Shown: piece after piece, positions 44,145-55,418 of the stretch
How positions within the stretch are numbered: position 1 is the first letter of the stretch
How the letters are laid out: each line of letters opens with the position of its first letter
NCBI RefSeq assembly: GCF_043290135.1
Contig: NW_027464601.1
Coordinates: forward strand, 6,246,001-6,310,000
Reading direction: 5' to 3'
Origin: Rhipicephalus microplus
Lineage: Eukaryota; Arthropoda; Arachnida; Ixodida; Ixodidae
DNA: 64,000 bases
Notes under the pieces: generated by a model
Database searches by the model: none
Told to the model about the DNA's origin: nothing
What the model saw: only the letters and a program-made list of their open reading frames with translations
Translations under genes and position numbers: made by a program

Positions 44145-44147
<3 letters not shown>
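43840..44147 (+). mobile_element. Penelope-like 3' end fragment D (plus)
   Basis: A pyrimidine-rich tract (43920-44030), GCTGAGCACCAACAAACTCT (44040), a hammerhead-like core and the terminus GGATCTACTTGACC (44132-44145) run into (AT)n. It is an inverted relative of fragment B at 37386-37700, so the Helentron sits between two facing-out Penelope ends. Confidence 0.7.
44071..44099 (+). ncRNA. Hammerhead-like ribozyme core (fragment D)
   Basis: CTGATGA (44071-44077), stem II GGCC/GGCC with an eight-base loop, GAAAC (44095-44099), and a possible ACGT/ACGT stem III downstream. Confidence 0.5.

Positions 44148-44208
<61 letters not shown>
44147..44208. repeat. (AT)n microsatellite
   Basis: About 31 AT units between the Penelope terminus and the 3' end of an RTE-type LINE (CATCAGCCTGACTACG). 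Confidence 0.97.
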
Positions 44209-44210
<2 letters not shown>

Positions 44211-44957
44211 TCAGCCTGACTACGTCCACTGCAGGACAAAGGCCTCTCCTATGTTCCGGCAGGTAACTCGGTCCTGTCCTTGCTGCTGCCAATTTATACC
44301 CACAAACTTCTTAATCTCATCTGCCCACCTAACCTTCTGTTTCCCCCTAACCCGCTTCCCTTCTCTGGGTATCCAATTAGTTACCCTTAATGACCAGCGG
44401 TTATCTTGTCTACGCGCTACATGCCCGGTCCATGCCCATTTCCTCTTCCTTATTTCAACTATAATATCCTTAACCCCCGTTTGTCCCCTTATCCACTCTG
44501 CTCTCTTCTTGTCTCTTAAGGTTACACCTACCATTTTTCTTTCCATTGCTCGCTGCGTCGTCCTCAATTTAAGCTGAACCCTCTTTGTAAGTCTCCAGAT
44601 TTCTGCTTTGTAGCTAAGCACCGGCAAGATACAGCTGTTTTATACTATCCTCTTGAGGGATAGTGGCAATCTACCTGTCATAATTTGAGAGTGCTTGCCG
44701 AATGTGCTCCACCCCATTCTTATTCTCCTAGTTACTTCAATCTCGTGGTTCGGCTCTGCGGTTATTACCTGCCCTAAGTAGACATAGTCTTTTACAACTT
44801 CAAGTGCACTATTACCTATCTCGAAGCGCTGCGCCTTTCCGAGGTTGTTGTACATTACTTTCGTTTTCTGCAGATTAATTTTAAGACCCACCTTTCTGCT
44901 TTCCTTGTCTAACTCCGTAATCATGAGTTGCAATTCGTCCCCTGAGTTACTCAGCAA
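44209..44957 (-). mobile_element. RTE-type LINE, 3' part, minus strand
   Basis: Two frames (44640-44957, then 44220-44627) encode the C-terminal part of an RTE-type endonuclease-RT protein. The blocks are VGLKINLQKTKVM, KDYVYLGQVIT, TRRIRMGWSTFGK, GRLPL, then ILPVLSYKAEIWRL, QRAMERKMVGV, RKWAWTGHVARR and QKVRWADEIKKF. One frameshift near 44635 separates them. It is the same family as 4120-4746 but better preserved. The 5' truncation point is a hairpin (44945-44980). Confidence 0.85.
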
Positions 44958-44980
44958 TGCAATGTCATTGCTGAGTAACT
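44945..44980. repeat. Perfect 15-bp inverted repeat at LINE truncation point
   Basis: AGTTACTCAGCAATG (44945-44959), spacer CAATGT, and its complement (44966-44980). The right arm lies outside the normal LINE sequence. Confidence 0.9.
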
Positions 44981-45004
44981 ATACTTAACTATAGTATATA
45001 CTTA

Positions 45005-45008
<4 letters not shown>

Positions 45009-45058
<50 letters not shown>
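45009..45058. repeat. (AT)n microsatellite
   Basis: About 25 AT units just beyond the truncated LINE, so that LINE fragment is bracketed by AT tracts on both sides. Confidence 0.95.
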
Positions 45059-45060
<2 letters not shown>

Positions 45061-46087
45061 TAAGGTCTCATAACTTGAGTGGTTCGTGTGAGATGATACT
45101 GCTACACATTTAAGGACTGACACCGATTATGTGAGAAAAAGTTGGACATACCGTAGTGAAGTTTACCATCTTGTCTTCACCAGTTATATGCATTGATAGT
45201 ACCACGTGAGTGCTTTGCACAATTGTAACTTTATACTTTCCCTCTGCAAATAAAAAAATTCGAGTGTCAAAAAAATCAATACTTATATATCCTCACGAAT
45301 CTTCTTCAGAGCCTGGACTCGTTTCTGTAAATAAAATTGTAGCTATTTGATTTACGGCCTCCCTTTCCATGGCTATGAAGATGTCAACAAAACACCATGC
45401 GCATGATGCCGTCACGGGATTTCTCAGAGTACGTGCGAACCACGTGCAGATTAACCAGTGTGGTTTGTTGTGACCAAAGAAAACGCACGGTGAGGGATGA
45501 CGTGGCCGTCGGCACACTGACGTACCGTGATGAGCACCGCACACCAAAGTACCTTTGCACATTGAATCGACGCCGCCAGGTTAAGTTATGTCATTGCTTT
45601 CAGGGCCCATGATATTTTATACTTACCACTTTTATCTTCAATTTTCTTCACGTCACTAGTCCAAAATTACCATACGTTAGTTTGTTAGAATCCCCACGCG
45701 TTTGCCTCGGGTACTTGTCTCGGGCACTTGAGCAAGATTGCAGCGGTATTAGGTCTAGCATGTGGGTACGCATGCGGAATTTTGTGGTCATGTGTGTGAC
45801 TATGTGCGATTCCGGTGAAGTGCTGACTGAGTGGGACGTGTAGCTGCTCATTGCTTACGGCAGTTGCACCCATGTTTGCGACCACCAAAGACTTTGTAAA
45901 AACACCAGAACCCCGAACACCTCCGAAGAAAAACTAAAAACACGTCAAGGACAGGCAAAAGTCACCGCATCTTCTATTGTTGTACATGAACTACGGCAGA
46001 AACAAGTATAGTATGAAATGTCATCCGATGACGTTGCTACGGAAGTAATATGCGTATCGGCGTTCATAACTAAACACGGTCACCAGA
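45059..46087. other. No recognisable gene
   Basis: Frames of up to about 89 residues exist on both strands (for example minus 45293-45562). None has a motif I can name. Confidence 0.5.
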
Positions 46088-47480
46088 TTAGAATACCAGG
46101 AAGCTTTGTTGAAGACTGTAACGGCACCTGGCTGTGGCTGATACGTGCGAGTCGACGAGCTTCTTCAGCGCGCTGAAGGTATTCGTGGTGATCTTGAGGT
46201 CTTCTTTGTCAGCGATGCTTGAAATCATGGTCTCTAGCATCTTTGCTGGGTTCCTTTCATATACCAACTTGTATGGCGTCATCTGTGTCGTCTTCAGCTG
46301 GGCCGTGTTGCATGCGAAGGTGACGTGCGGAAGAATGGCGTTTCACGCCTTGTATTGCACGTCGTCGTACGTGGCCAGAATGGTGGCGATGGTCTTTTTT
46401 AGACGCTCGTTTAGGCCGTAGTTTTGTGGGTAGTACGCCGTGGTATGGCAGTGGCTTGTCTGGCTGTATCTCAGAATTTCTGGAGTTGGGCCATCAGTCA
46501 AGGCCATACCTCTACCGGTAATGACAACCTCTGGAGCGCCTACAAAAGATGACGCTCTCAAAAAAGAACTTAGATGTATCTCAGCACAACTGCCTTTAGG
46601 CAGGGCTCTTGTTTCGGCTTAGCGGGTGACGTAGTCAGTAGATATCACGATCCATTTACTTCTGCAAGTCGATGTTGGATATGGTCCAAGAAGGTTCATC
46701 CCGATTTACTGCAACAGTCGCCGGGCCGGGTCGATTGGCTGGAGCAAGCCTACTCGTCTTGTGGGTGATGTCTTCCGACGCTGACAGTCTTGAGACGTTC
46801 TCACGCAACAAGTGACATTGGCGGTAAGGCGTGGCCCGTAGTACCTCTCTTGTATCCTCGCAAGCGGGTGGGAAACACCAACGTGTCCTGTGATCGGATC
46901 GCCGTGCGGGACATGGAGGAGTGCTTGTCGCAGAGTTGAAGGCACCACAAGAAGGTACTTGGCTCAAAGCGGCAAGAAGTTCTTTTCGAGAAAGCGGTTT
47001 CGCTGCAAATATGAAGCTACTGCTCGCTTGAATACTTTCCGAGGCTCCTCAGTTTTGGGTCGGCTCGCTGTCGTTCAGCGACGTCGTCGGCCGTCGTCCT
47101 TCCCAAGAAGCACTCATCATTCTGATCACCAGGCGGTAGTGGGTCCACGGGCGCTCGAGTGAGGCAGGCAGCGTCGGAATGTTTCCTGTCGGAATTGTAA
47201 ACGATGGTAATTTTATATTCTTGAAGTGTGAGGCTCCAGTGTGGCCGGCGACCTGAAGGGGCTTTCAGTGTAGCTAGCTAACAAAAAGCATGGTGGTCGC
47301 TCACAACTTTCAAGGCCTGCCGTAGAGGTGAGGACGAAACTTTGACGTCGCCCAGATAATGAATGGCATGACATTCCTTTTCTGTAGTAAAATAATTGAT
47401 TTTTGTCTTTGATAGTGACCTGCTAGCGTAACCAATAAGCCTTTCCAGCCCGTCAGTCCTCTACTAAAAAGCACTGCCCT
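46088..47480 (-). pseudogene. Ty3/gypsy RNase H and integrase, minus strand
   Basis: Minus-strand frames give RNase H (GYASRSLSKTKINYFTTEKECHA near 47400, then VVSDHHA near 47305 and HSDAACLTRAP near 47170). An integrase follows: the zinc-module pieces HVGVSHPLARIQERYYGPRL near 46870, the core start IVISTDYVTR near 46640, TAYYPQNYGLNERLKKTIATIL near 46420 (catalytic Glu kept), and the frame 46088-46282 (MTPYKLVYERNP). The order is RNase H before integrase, as usual. RT is absent upstream. Stops are frequent. Confidence 0.7.
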
Positions 47481-47493
47481 GAGTCCTACAAAT

Positions 47494-47702
47494 GGGGGAT
47501 GCAGCGCAAGCACAAAAGTGTGGGAAGGAAAGCGTATGGAAGGCGAGGAACAGAGGGCAAAGAGAGACAACACAATCACTGACTAACAACTGGTACTCAT
47601 TGCTGGTTGGTAGTCAGTGCTCGGGTTATCTCGCTTTGCCTTGCGTCCCTCGCATTCCGTACGCTTTCCTTCCAGCACTGTCCTGCTTGCGCTGCAGCCC
47701 CA
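47494..47702. repeat. Inverted repeat, arms about 95 bp
   Basis: 47494-47590 and 47606-47702 are imperfect reverse complements (for example ACGCTTTCCTTCC in the right arm and its complement in the left, and TGCAGCGCAAGC versus GCTTGCGCTGCA). A spacer of about 15 bases separates them. It could be two facing ends of one repeat family. Confidence 0.75.
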
Positions 47703-47759
47703 ATCAGCATGGATTCAAACCTACTAGCCCAAATAGCTGTTCTGCAATGGAGTCCTACA

Positions 47760-48155
47760 CAGCTTACGCGCGTGTGTGTTTCGGCCTCGGCGAATTTGTT
47801 AAAATGAGCTAGTAGCGGTCTTCCCCGCAGAAGTACACGTGACGCTGCTTCTTTTTCGTGCACCAGTGATTGAGGGTACCACTCGGTCGTAAGTCTCCAG
47901 CCAGGTCTCATGGTGACCCACGGAAAGTCGGTGGCTTCCTTAGCTGCTGGTATAAAAGCGCGGCGGGAGTTGGCGAGGCGGCTTTCAGTGGCGTAGTAGT
48001 GGCCACGGTCTTTAGCTTCGTAGTTAACCAGTAGAGCACTGTACTTTGGGTGTAGCCCTCGTTGCCTGCATCTTGCTCGCTGATCGAGGTTCGCGTTGAC
48101 GTCTCCATTATGACTGGGGCTGCATCCACGCCTTGACGGGGGTGCCTGGCTCATG
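47760..48155 (-). pseudogene. gag: Gypsy gag N-terminus, minus strand
   Basis: The first ATG after the leader is at 48154. Two frames share the reading: the start MSQAPPSRRG and, shifted, PAALLYQQLRKPPTFRGSP followed by ETWLETYDRV. The same text (AALLHQQSKVPATFRGSPVEDPES) begins the gag at 60.8 kb, so both come from one family. It is cut off at the inverted repeat. Confidence 0.6.
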
Positions 48156-48164
48156 ATTTAAGCA

Positions 48165-48580
48165 GCACCTTTACTAGATCTGACGGAGTCGTGACGTCGA
48201 CGACGGGAGCAGACTACGGGTCTAAGATAAAAATGTTTATTTGGCCAAAGTTGTCACCAGTAATTGGAAGGTCAGATTAGAGCGATACATATTAGAACTG
48301 ATAACAACAAACTGAGTGTCGGCGGTTGATTTACATTGCTGACACTCATTGGCGTTCATACATGCGTCGTCAAATATTAAAGAACTATAGCTTGCAGCCA
48401 TGTTAGAGAATAATCTGTAAAGTTGGCATTTTGTGCTTAACCATAAAAAAATGATTTACTAGTGTCCTGAAGCTTTTGTAACTACAGGAGAGGTTTGCGC
48501 TGACACTTGCATACAGCGTTACGGGGTTATAACAAAACTTTAAGGATTGTGGCAGTATTGAAGTTCTCGATACGGTCATT
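48165..48580 (-). repeat. Gypsy 5' LTR and primer site, minus strand
   Basis: On the minus strand the LTR ends at 48181 (CGTCA), followed by a TCTAGTAAAGGTGCT leader (48165-48179), where the family relative at 60881-60895 has TCTGGTGGAGGTGCT. The LTR contains an AATAAA-type signal (complement near 48237). The outer end is not fixed. Confidence 0.5.
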
Positions 48581-48585
48581 ATAAT

Positions 48586-48730
48586 GAGCTGGGCTACACT
48601 TCCTGCAGGACAAACCCCCTCCCATGTTTAGCAGGTTAATAGCTTCTGTACTTTCTGCTGCTCCGTTACACCTGCAAACTGCTTCATCTCATCAGTCTTC
48701 CTAATTTTCTCCCTTTGTCTCACGTTATAG
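48586..48730 (-). mobile_element. RTE-type LINE, 3' end relic, minus strand
   Basis: It resembles the 3' end at 44209-44340, with CTGCAGGACAAACCCCCTCC and ATGTTTAGCAGGT blocks and the same spacing. It is very short. Confidence 0.55.
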
Positions 48731-48771
48731 AGACCGAGGTTAGTTCCTCTATAAACATCCGTGTTGGGGCG

Positions 48772-50210
48772 AGTAGAACGACAAGGAACCCCATCAGGCC
48801 GACGGTAGGAACAAAACTGACCTTTATTCTCTTCTAACCACCAAGCACGCCGCATGAGGAAAAAAGCGCAGGGGCGTGTGCATGCACCTGAGCACGCCAT
48901 ATTATTAGGCAGCCGATGTTGAAAATGGCAGCTAAAGGACTCCATTTTCTTTCTTTGATAAGAAGGGAAGTGATGTACTGGTCCCCGAGAAACCGTCTTA
49001 ACGGTCAGGTGATTGGGTGGAACCTGCGTTTCAGTGGTGCCAAAGAAGTTCAAAGCACATATCTCCGACGCTTTCAATATGTAGACGGGTTTCCGTCTGT
49101 TGGGCGCCAGGACCTTTTTTCGTCCATTGACCTCGATGGTGACTGTTGTTTTTTTTAGGCTGAGCATCTTGGATTTGCCGTCGTACGAAGGTGCAAGGGA
49201 GGGTCCATTACCTTCACGTCGGACGAAAACGTCACTCGCTGCGGCCAAGTCCTCGCTGACAAAAACGTCAGTCTATGATGCGATGCATCGCAACTAGGGC
49301 AAGGACGCAGGCTTGAAAATAGGAAACGGAGCTGTTCCGCATAACTGTCTTGACCGGGCGTGGTGACAGCACCTGGTGCGGAAAATTCCCCAGACATGTG
49401 CATCGTCATACCATAGACCAACTGTTCCTTGAGAGATGAGTGGACGCCAAGCAGTTCGAGAGGAATATCTTCAGCTCAAGATGAACGAGATTGGTGAGCC
49501 AGCAAGGCGGCTTTAAGTTAACAGTTAAGGCGTTCAACCATAAAGTTCACCGTTGGGCGGTACGCGGTAGTGTGGATATGGCGGACTCCAAGCAGGCACG
49601 CGAGCTTGTGGAAGAGATCGTATTCAAACTGTCGGCCACCATCGCTGTAACCTTTTTGAGGCATTCAAAGCATGATATCCAGCCATTGACGAACGCTGAA
49701 GCAATGGTAATTGCTAGTATGTTGTCGAGAAGAAAACTTCAGGCAAGCAGTATATCGCTCCACTCAGGTGAAGATGTAGCCAGCGCCTCGCGATGGTGGG
49801 ACTGGGCCAACGATGTCAATGTGGACGTGATCGAACCGAGGATCAGGTCGGCGAAATGACTGAATTGGCAATTTTGTGTGTCACATCGTCGGAGAGCGTT
49901 GACAGAGGAGACACTCTCGCGCCCAGCCGAGTTCGCACTCGGCCACACAAAGCGATTCACAATGAGATGCTGAGTAGCACAAACTCTCGGGTGACTGGCG
50001 CCGTGGAGCTTGTTGAATATGTCACGGCTAAGTTGGAGAGAAACAAGTGGTCAGGTTCGACCCTATGACATGTCCTTAGTTATGGTGCCCAAAGAAAATG
50101 GAAGAAAAACGTCAGTGAGCGCAAGTGATGTGGTGGATGAGCGGATGTCCCGAAGTTTGACAGCTGTAAGTTGCGCAGCGGCGATTTCTCTGAAGTGTGG
50201 GCGCTGATGT
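48772..50210 (-). pseudogene. Ty3/gypsy integrase and 3' end, minus strand
   Basis: Read from 50210 downward. A FREIAAAQLTAVKLRDI stretch (near 50180) and FNKLHGASHPGVRATQHLIV (zinc-module His pair, near 50020) come first. The core follows with HVDIVGP-like text decayed near 49800, DNILAITIASAFVNGWISCF near 49690 and MVERLN (Glu, near 49520). VYGMTMHMSGEFSAPG (near 49410) and the C-terminal VFVRREGNGPSLAPSYDG block (frame 48628-49248) close the chain. The polyA signal complement (48825-48830) and the TGTTGGGG edge at 48772 suggest a 3' LTR beyond it. Stops occur throughout. Confidence 0.65.
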
Positions 50211-51714
50211 GAAGTGTCGACACGAGAGGCGCGAGGTTCATGTTATTGAAATACCAATCAAGTGATTCTGTAACACAGATGATTAACCAATTTCACCTCC
50301 CTTTACTTTCTAACCGCAGAAGCATAGCTATATTGAAGATTCTGTACCGTATTCTTTGTAACTGACTTACTTTCAATGCCCAAATTTACATAAAACAGCA
50401 AGTGTTTTGAGCAGCCAGAAGCAGCCACCGAAACATATTCTACCAATTCCAGCACAAATGTATGTACACTGCCGTCCACTATTAAACAGAGCACCAGAAT
50501 TAGCACCATTCACATTGCCAGTCCTCAGGTAGTAGGCGGATAAAAATACAATGCCAATAAATCCCACTCGCCTGTCAAAAAGAGCCATAACGGCCAATCA
50601 CCAGAAGTCTCGGGTAAAAAAGGCAGGATTATTTAGCAGGACAGAAAAAAAAACACGCATCCTGTGTGCGCAAGCGTCCCCTTTAAGAGTGTAGCCGACT
50701 GTGCATAAATAATTGTTTTTCTTCAGAACAATACACTGGTGTATAACTCACTGCATCATGAACTACGGACAGTAGACAATATAAGCAAGTTTGCCACAGC
50801 GATAACTGTACTTTTCACTTCCACTGTACACACCTTACGGATTCAATTTACCTAACAAATTCAGTTTACCTAAACAAAGGTGTAATTTTTCCTTGTACAA
50901 GAACCGTCTCATTCAGCAGCTGCAGCAAACTTCATAGTACTATGATGGACTAGTGTCTATACCTCCTCTTGCTTGCATTGTACCTGTTCTACTACGTGCA
51001 CTATTGCAGTGTGACGTTTATTGTATTGTACCTACGTAGGCCCTGTCCTCAACCACAAATGCACTTTTCTTGTCTACCTTTTCAAGCAACCACCTTGTAA
51101 CACCCATCGGACAGCAGCACTAATAAAGAAATGATAAAACAGCAGGTACCGCCGCCTTTCGAATTTCGCGAGGGCTTGAACAAGTAGCGAGGAACCTCGG
51201 CATCGTCAAGCAATCACGACCACCTTCAGTTAAATGTTGAACGTGGTAGATAGCACTAACCACCTAGGTAATAATATTTCTGTCTGAGCATGTTTGTAGT
51301 GGGCCACATTGAACCCATGATTCGACTCTGGGCCAACGCTGTCTTCGCGTTCACGGAATCGCAGCAGCATTTCTTGAAGCTCAACAGGGTGAAGGACTCG
51401 AAAGTGTTTTATTCCGGGGTCTACCGAAATTTCAGTGTCGTATTTTTATCTCGAGAATGACATCGAAAAAATACGCATGATTATAAGATAAAAAATCACT
51501 GCCCAAGCACTCCGTACAAACGGTTAACCAGCAAAAGCTTAAGGGTTCCGCCCCGGTCATACTTCATTTGACTTGAAGAATGACCAAACTTGAAGGAAAT
51601 GCACTGATTACGTGCACTATTATTCATTCTAGTACACTTATTCTGGATCACCCGTTCCTACCTCCTACCACCATTGCCATCAGTGGGGGCTCTCTGTAAC
51701 CTGATCAATAATCC
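50211..51714. other. No gene; possible LINE 3' untranslated tail near 50930-51140
   Basis: No frame over 75 residues and no motif. The segment ending GCACTAATAAAGAAATGATAAA (51119-51140) looks like a plus-strand LINE 3' end. I cannot tie it to a coding part. Confidence 0.4.
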
Positions 51715-51880
51715 ATCTTGGTGAGAAGCGCAGCCACTATAACAGAGAACAGACAACACAAGCGCTTAACAGCAACTAAACATTTATTGCGAAAGTCAGA
51801 GTTTATAAAGGGGGTGAAAGAGAAAAAAGAATAATAAAAGATAGGCTACAAAAAGCACACGTGCCTGTCCCGTACATTAC

Positions 51881-52770
51881 TTATACTTTATTATCTATCA
51901 CCCCATCGAAAAAACAAAGTTCTTTCCGCATGAGCGAGATAGAGGGCGCACTAACACACTCAACATCATCACGTATTATTTCCGCAGCTTCCACTATCAA
52001 ACGGGTTAATAAATTTGTGTCCCAATGTAATACACACGTGTGATTGAAATAAGGCACACAGCCGCACTCCTTGCAAAGGATTGCCAAGTGACCATCGGTA
52101 CCCTTTTGCACTTTATTGTGGTGCTCTTTTAACCTCTCATTTATGCATCTTTCAGTTGTTCCCACATAATGAAGACCCCATGACTAGGGCACCCTGTAAA
52201 CAACCGACTGTGCACACTTAATATCTTTTAGGATTGTGTGCCACACCATGAATATAGGGAACAGCAGCCGTTTTATGCTGCTGCAGGGAAGTGTTAAAAC
52301 GCTGCCTATTTTGTTGCTTTAGGTCCCTTTGTAGCAATTCTGCGACGCCTATAACCATTCGTTGTGGGTAACCTGCTGCCTGCAGTCGCAAAACCTGTTG
52401 CTCAAAGCTGTTCTTCATGAGGTAAAAACAAGACTTCTTCAACGAACTAAAAAGGCACATTCGCGCGACAGACCTCTTCACTACTTTGGTATGGGCAGAA
52501 GAGAAAGGCAACGATGGCTTTCTACTCCTGGGCTCATAAAGCCAACAAGCGTGGTCATCCTGAAATTGCAACGAAAGATCTAAGAACCTGAGCGTATTAC
52601 CATAGGGCATTTCATGTGTTAGTTTCAGAGGCTGACAAACTGTCTCAAATACTCCAAGTGCCAAAACAACGACACTTTGAAACTCTTTGACATAACACTT
52701 CAAAATAAAAACAAATAATCGTCGGTGAACCTGAAGGTCTTTAAAACCTCAGTTCCCGACAACCTCTCAT
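51881..52770 (-). pseudogene. Penelope-like RT end and GIY-YIG nuclease, left copy
   Basis: A DERLSGTEVLKTFRFTDDYL stretch (RT catalytic block, near 52745) leads into 52218-52703 (LRFLDLSLQFQDDHACW, KVVKRSVARM, SFEQQVLRLQAAGYPQRMV). After a deletion it continues in 51881-52165 (GTTERCINERLKEHHNKVQ, HCVLHWDTNLLTRLIVEAAEI). The YIG residues fall in the deleted or altered part. Confidence 0.7.
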
Positions 52771-52814
52771 CCATTATTCGATATAAGTGAGCCATAAAAA
52801 TACGAGAGGTTGAT

Positions 52815-53820
52815 GAGCGGTTGTCGGGAACTAAGGTTTTAAATATTTTCAGGTTCGTCGACGATTAATTGGCTTTTTTAGGTGTGATGGCAAAGAGTTT
52901 TATAGTGTTGCTCTTTGGACGCTTGCAGTAAACGAGACAGTTTGTCAGCCTCTGAAACTAACACATGAAATGCCCTATGGTACTACGCCCACGTTCCTAG
53001 ATCTTTCGTTTCAACTTCAGGATGACCACGTTTGTTGGCTTTATGAGCCAGGAGGAAAAGGCGATTGTTGCTTTTCTCTTCTGCTACACCAAAGTAGTGA
53101 AGAGGTCTGTCGCACGAATGTGGTTTTTTAATTCGTTGAAGAAGTCTTGTTTTCACCTCATGAAGAAGAGCTTTGAGCAACAGGTTTTGCCACGGCAGGC
53201 AGCAGGTTACCCGCAACGAATGACTAAATGCGTCGTTGAATTGCTACAAAAGGAACTAAAGCAACAAAATAGGCAGCGTATTAATACTTCCCTGCAGCAG
53301 CGTAAAACGGCTGTTGTCCCCTATATCCGTGGTGTGGCTCACAATCTTAAAAAGATTGAAAATAAGGTGGGCGTCCACGTGGTCATGTCTGCTCCAGAAA
53401 AACTGTAAAGAATGTCCCAAAACTTGTCCTGTTTCGAAAGAAAAGAAAGTATGCGAAATTAAGCATCGCAATAAATATGTTGAGTGTGCACAGTCGGTTG
53501 TTTACAGAGTGTCCTTGTCATGTGGTCTTCTTTATGAGAAAACAACTGAAAGATGCATAAATGAGAGGTTAAAAGAGCACCACAATAAAGTGCAAAATGG
53601 TACCAATCGTCACATGGCGATCCACTGTAAAGAGTGCGATTGTGTGCCTTATTTCGATAACAAGTGCGTGTTATATCGGGACAGAGATTTATTAACCCGT
53701 TTGATAGTAGAAGCTGCGGAAATTGCATGTGATGATTTTGAGTGTGTTAGTGCATCCTCTATCTCGCTCACGTGGAGAGAACTTTGTTTTCTGGATGGGG
53801 TGATAGATAATAACGTATAA
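52815..53820 (+). pseudogene. Penelope-like RT end and GIY-YIG nuclease, right copy
   Basis: The RT block FRFVDD (near 52850) is followed by a stop. The frame 53022-53408 carries the linker, and 53314-53820 has the nuclease: CKECPKTCPVSKEKKVCE (Cys cluster), SVVYRVSLSCGLLYEKTTERCINERLKEH and RLIVEAAEIACDD. It keeps more of the nuclease than the left copy but is broken by shifts. Confidence 0.7.
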
Positions 53821-53989
53821 GTAATGTACAGGACTGGCACGTGTGCTTTTTGTGGTCTATATTTTATTATTCCTTTATTTCTTTCAACCCTTTTATAAGC
53901 TCTGACGTTTGCAAGAAACCTGTAGTTGAAGTTAAGCGTTTGGGTTGTGTGTTCTCTGTAATAGTGGCTGCGCTTCTTACCAAACAGGA

Positions 53990-55395
53990 TTCATACCAAC
54001 TGGCCCGATAAAAACGTTTACTGATCAATTCAACAACAACATTTTCCATAAAGACATAATGAAACACTTAGTTCAACATAAATTTTCAGTTGATGATCAA
54101 CATGGTTTCCGCAGGGGCCTGTCTTGCACAACACAGCTGATTGAGTTCTACCATAATTTACTGTCCGAGGTTGATGACAACTGTCAAACAGACTGTGTTT
54201 TCTTATATTTCAGAAAGGCATTTGACACCGTGTTCCATCCCTTGCTTCTTCGCAAACCCGAAAGGGCAAATATTAAAAAGAAAGTACTGAATTGGGCAGC
54301 CTGTTATCTAACACAGCGTCGTCAATGTGTCATTCTCAATGGTATTACTTCTACGGTGGAAGTACCATCGGGTGTCCCTCAAGGGTCCGTTTTAGGGCCG
54401 CTACTGTTTTTAGTGTACATTAATGATATTCCTGATGGCATTACTTCTCGAATACGTTTATTCGCTGACGACTCAGTTGTGTACAGAAAATTAAAAAATG
54501 AACAGGATCGCATTGAATTGCAGGCTGACCTTACCCGAATTGTGCAATGGTGTGATAAGTGGAAAATGCAACTTAATGTGAAAAAATGTGTGCACGTGCC
54601 TTTTACTAAAAAAAGGATGAAGCGCGTTACGTTTTGAACGGTGACGTCATTAATCAGCAATCAATGTATAAATACTTGGGTGTAACACTTACGAGCGACT
54701 GTTCATGGAATGCGCATGAGCATGCTGTAGTTGCAAAAGCTGCCGGAGCCCTAAATTTCATTCAACGAAATCTGAGATCCTCCCCTGCTGTCCTAAAAAG
54801 TACTGTGTATATTTCATTTGTCTGCCCGATTTCGGAATATGCATGTTGTTTGTGGGATCCTAGCCAAAAGTCCTTGATTGATCTCATCGAGAAAATGCAG
54901 AACAGAGCGGCAAGGTTAGTTCTCAGTCGGTAAAAGCGAGGTGACAGCTGTACTGAAATGGAAAACGACCTGGAATGAGAAGCGGTCTCCTCTCGCAGAA
55001 GAAAATTGCGTTTGAAATTGTTATTTTAGATATACCATAAGAAGACTGGCATCAATAAAGACACTTACCTTAAACCGCCGCATTATCTGTCTAGAAGGTC
55101 TGATCATGACCTTAAGATTCAAGAATACCGGGCTGGAACGAACCTTTATGCTAAATCTTTTTTGTTCGTACTGTACAAGAGTGGAATCAATTGTCTTGTG
55201 ACCAAGTGTGCTGTCATAACGAATACTTGTTTTTTTTTTCAAAGCTGTAACCCCCCCCCCCCCCCCCGCTTACACGCCTTTGGGCAAAGCAGGGTATTTC
55301 TGAATAAAGAACTATTGCAGCTGCGTTCAATGAAACAACAGGCTACGCAGATACTCGATGACCTAGTCAGTACGATCAACCCTGCCAATACATAA
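53990..55395 (+). mobile_element. Jockey/CR1-like LINE, RT and 3' part
   Basis: The RT frame to 54637 has DQHGFRRGLSCTTQLIEF, FLYFRKAFDTV (the first catalytic Asp, expected before FRKAFD, is replaced), VPSGVPQGSVLGPLLFLVYINDIP and LFADDS (catalytic FADD at 54461-54472). A one-base shift near 54610 leads to 54634-54933 (MYKYLGVTLTSDCSWNAH, CLWDPSQKSLIDLIEKMQNRAARL). Further pieces run to about 55220. Only two or three lesions separate the RT from being open. The 5' part is missing, replaced by the Penelope end. The ATG at 53945 is in Penelope DNA. Confidence 0.8.
55251..55267. repeat. Poly-C tract (17 C)
   Basis: Seventeen C in a row, with a T-tract twelve bases upstream. Its length may be uncertain in the assembly. 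Confidence 0.9.
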
Positions 55396-55418
55396 AGATC
55401 TGATTCACGAAATTCAGT

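Larger units (their letters stand above)
51715..53985. repeat. Old head-to-head Penelope-like pair
   Basis: A minus-strand copy (51715-52790) and a plus-strand copy (52800-53985) of one Penelope family face away from a common centre. They share long text on both sides (for example KVVKRSVARM, SLKKSCF, RLIVEAAEI, CVSA-SISL) but have many differences, and the left copy lacks about 190 bases before the GIY-YIG part. Both begin near the RT catalytic block. This family differs from the one at 32.7-37.3 kb. Confidence 0.85.

Noticed and set aside
45293..45562. Cys/His-rich minus frame as a THAP-type zinc finger
   Set aside because: Cys and His spacing does not fit the C2CH pattern and no AVPTIF-like box follows.
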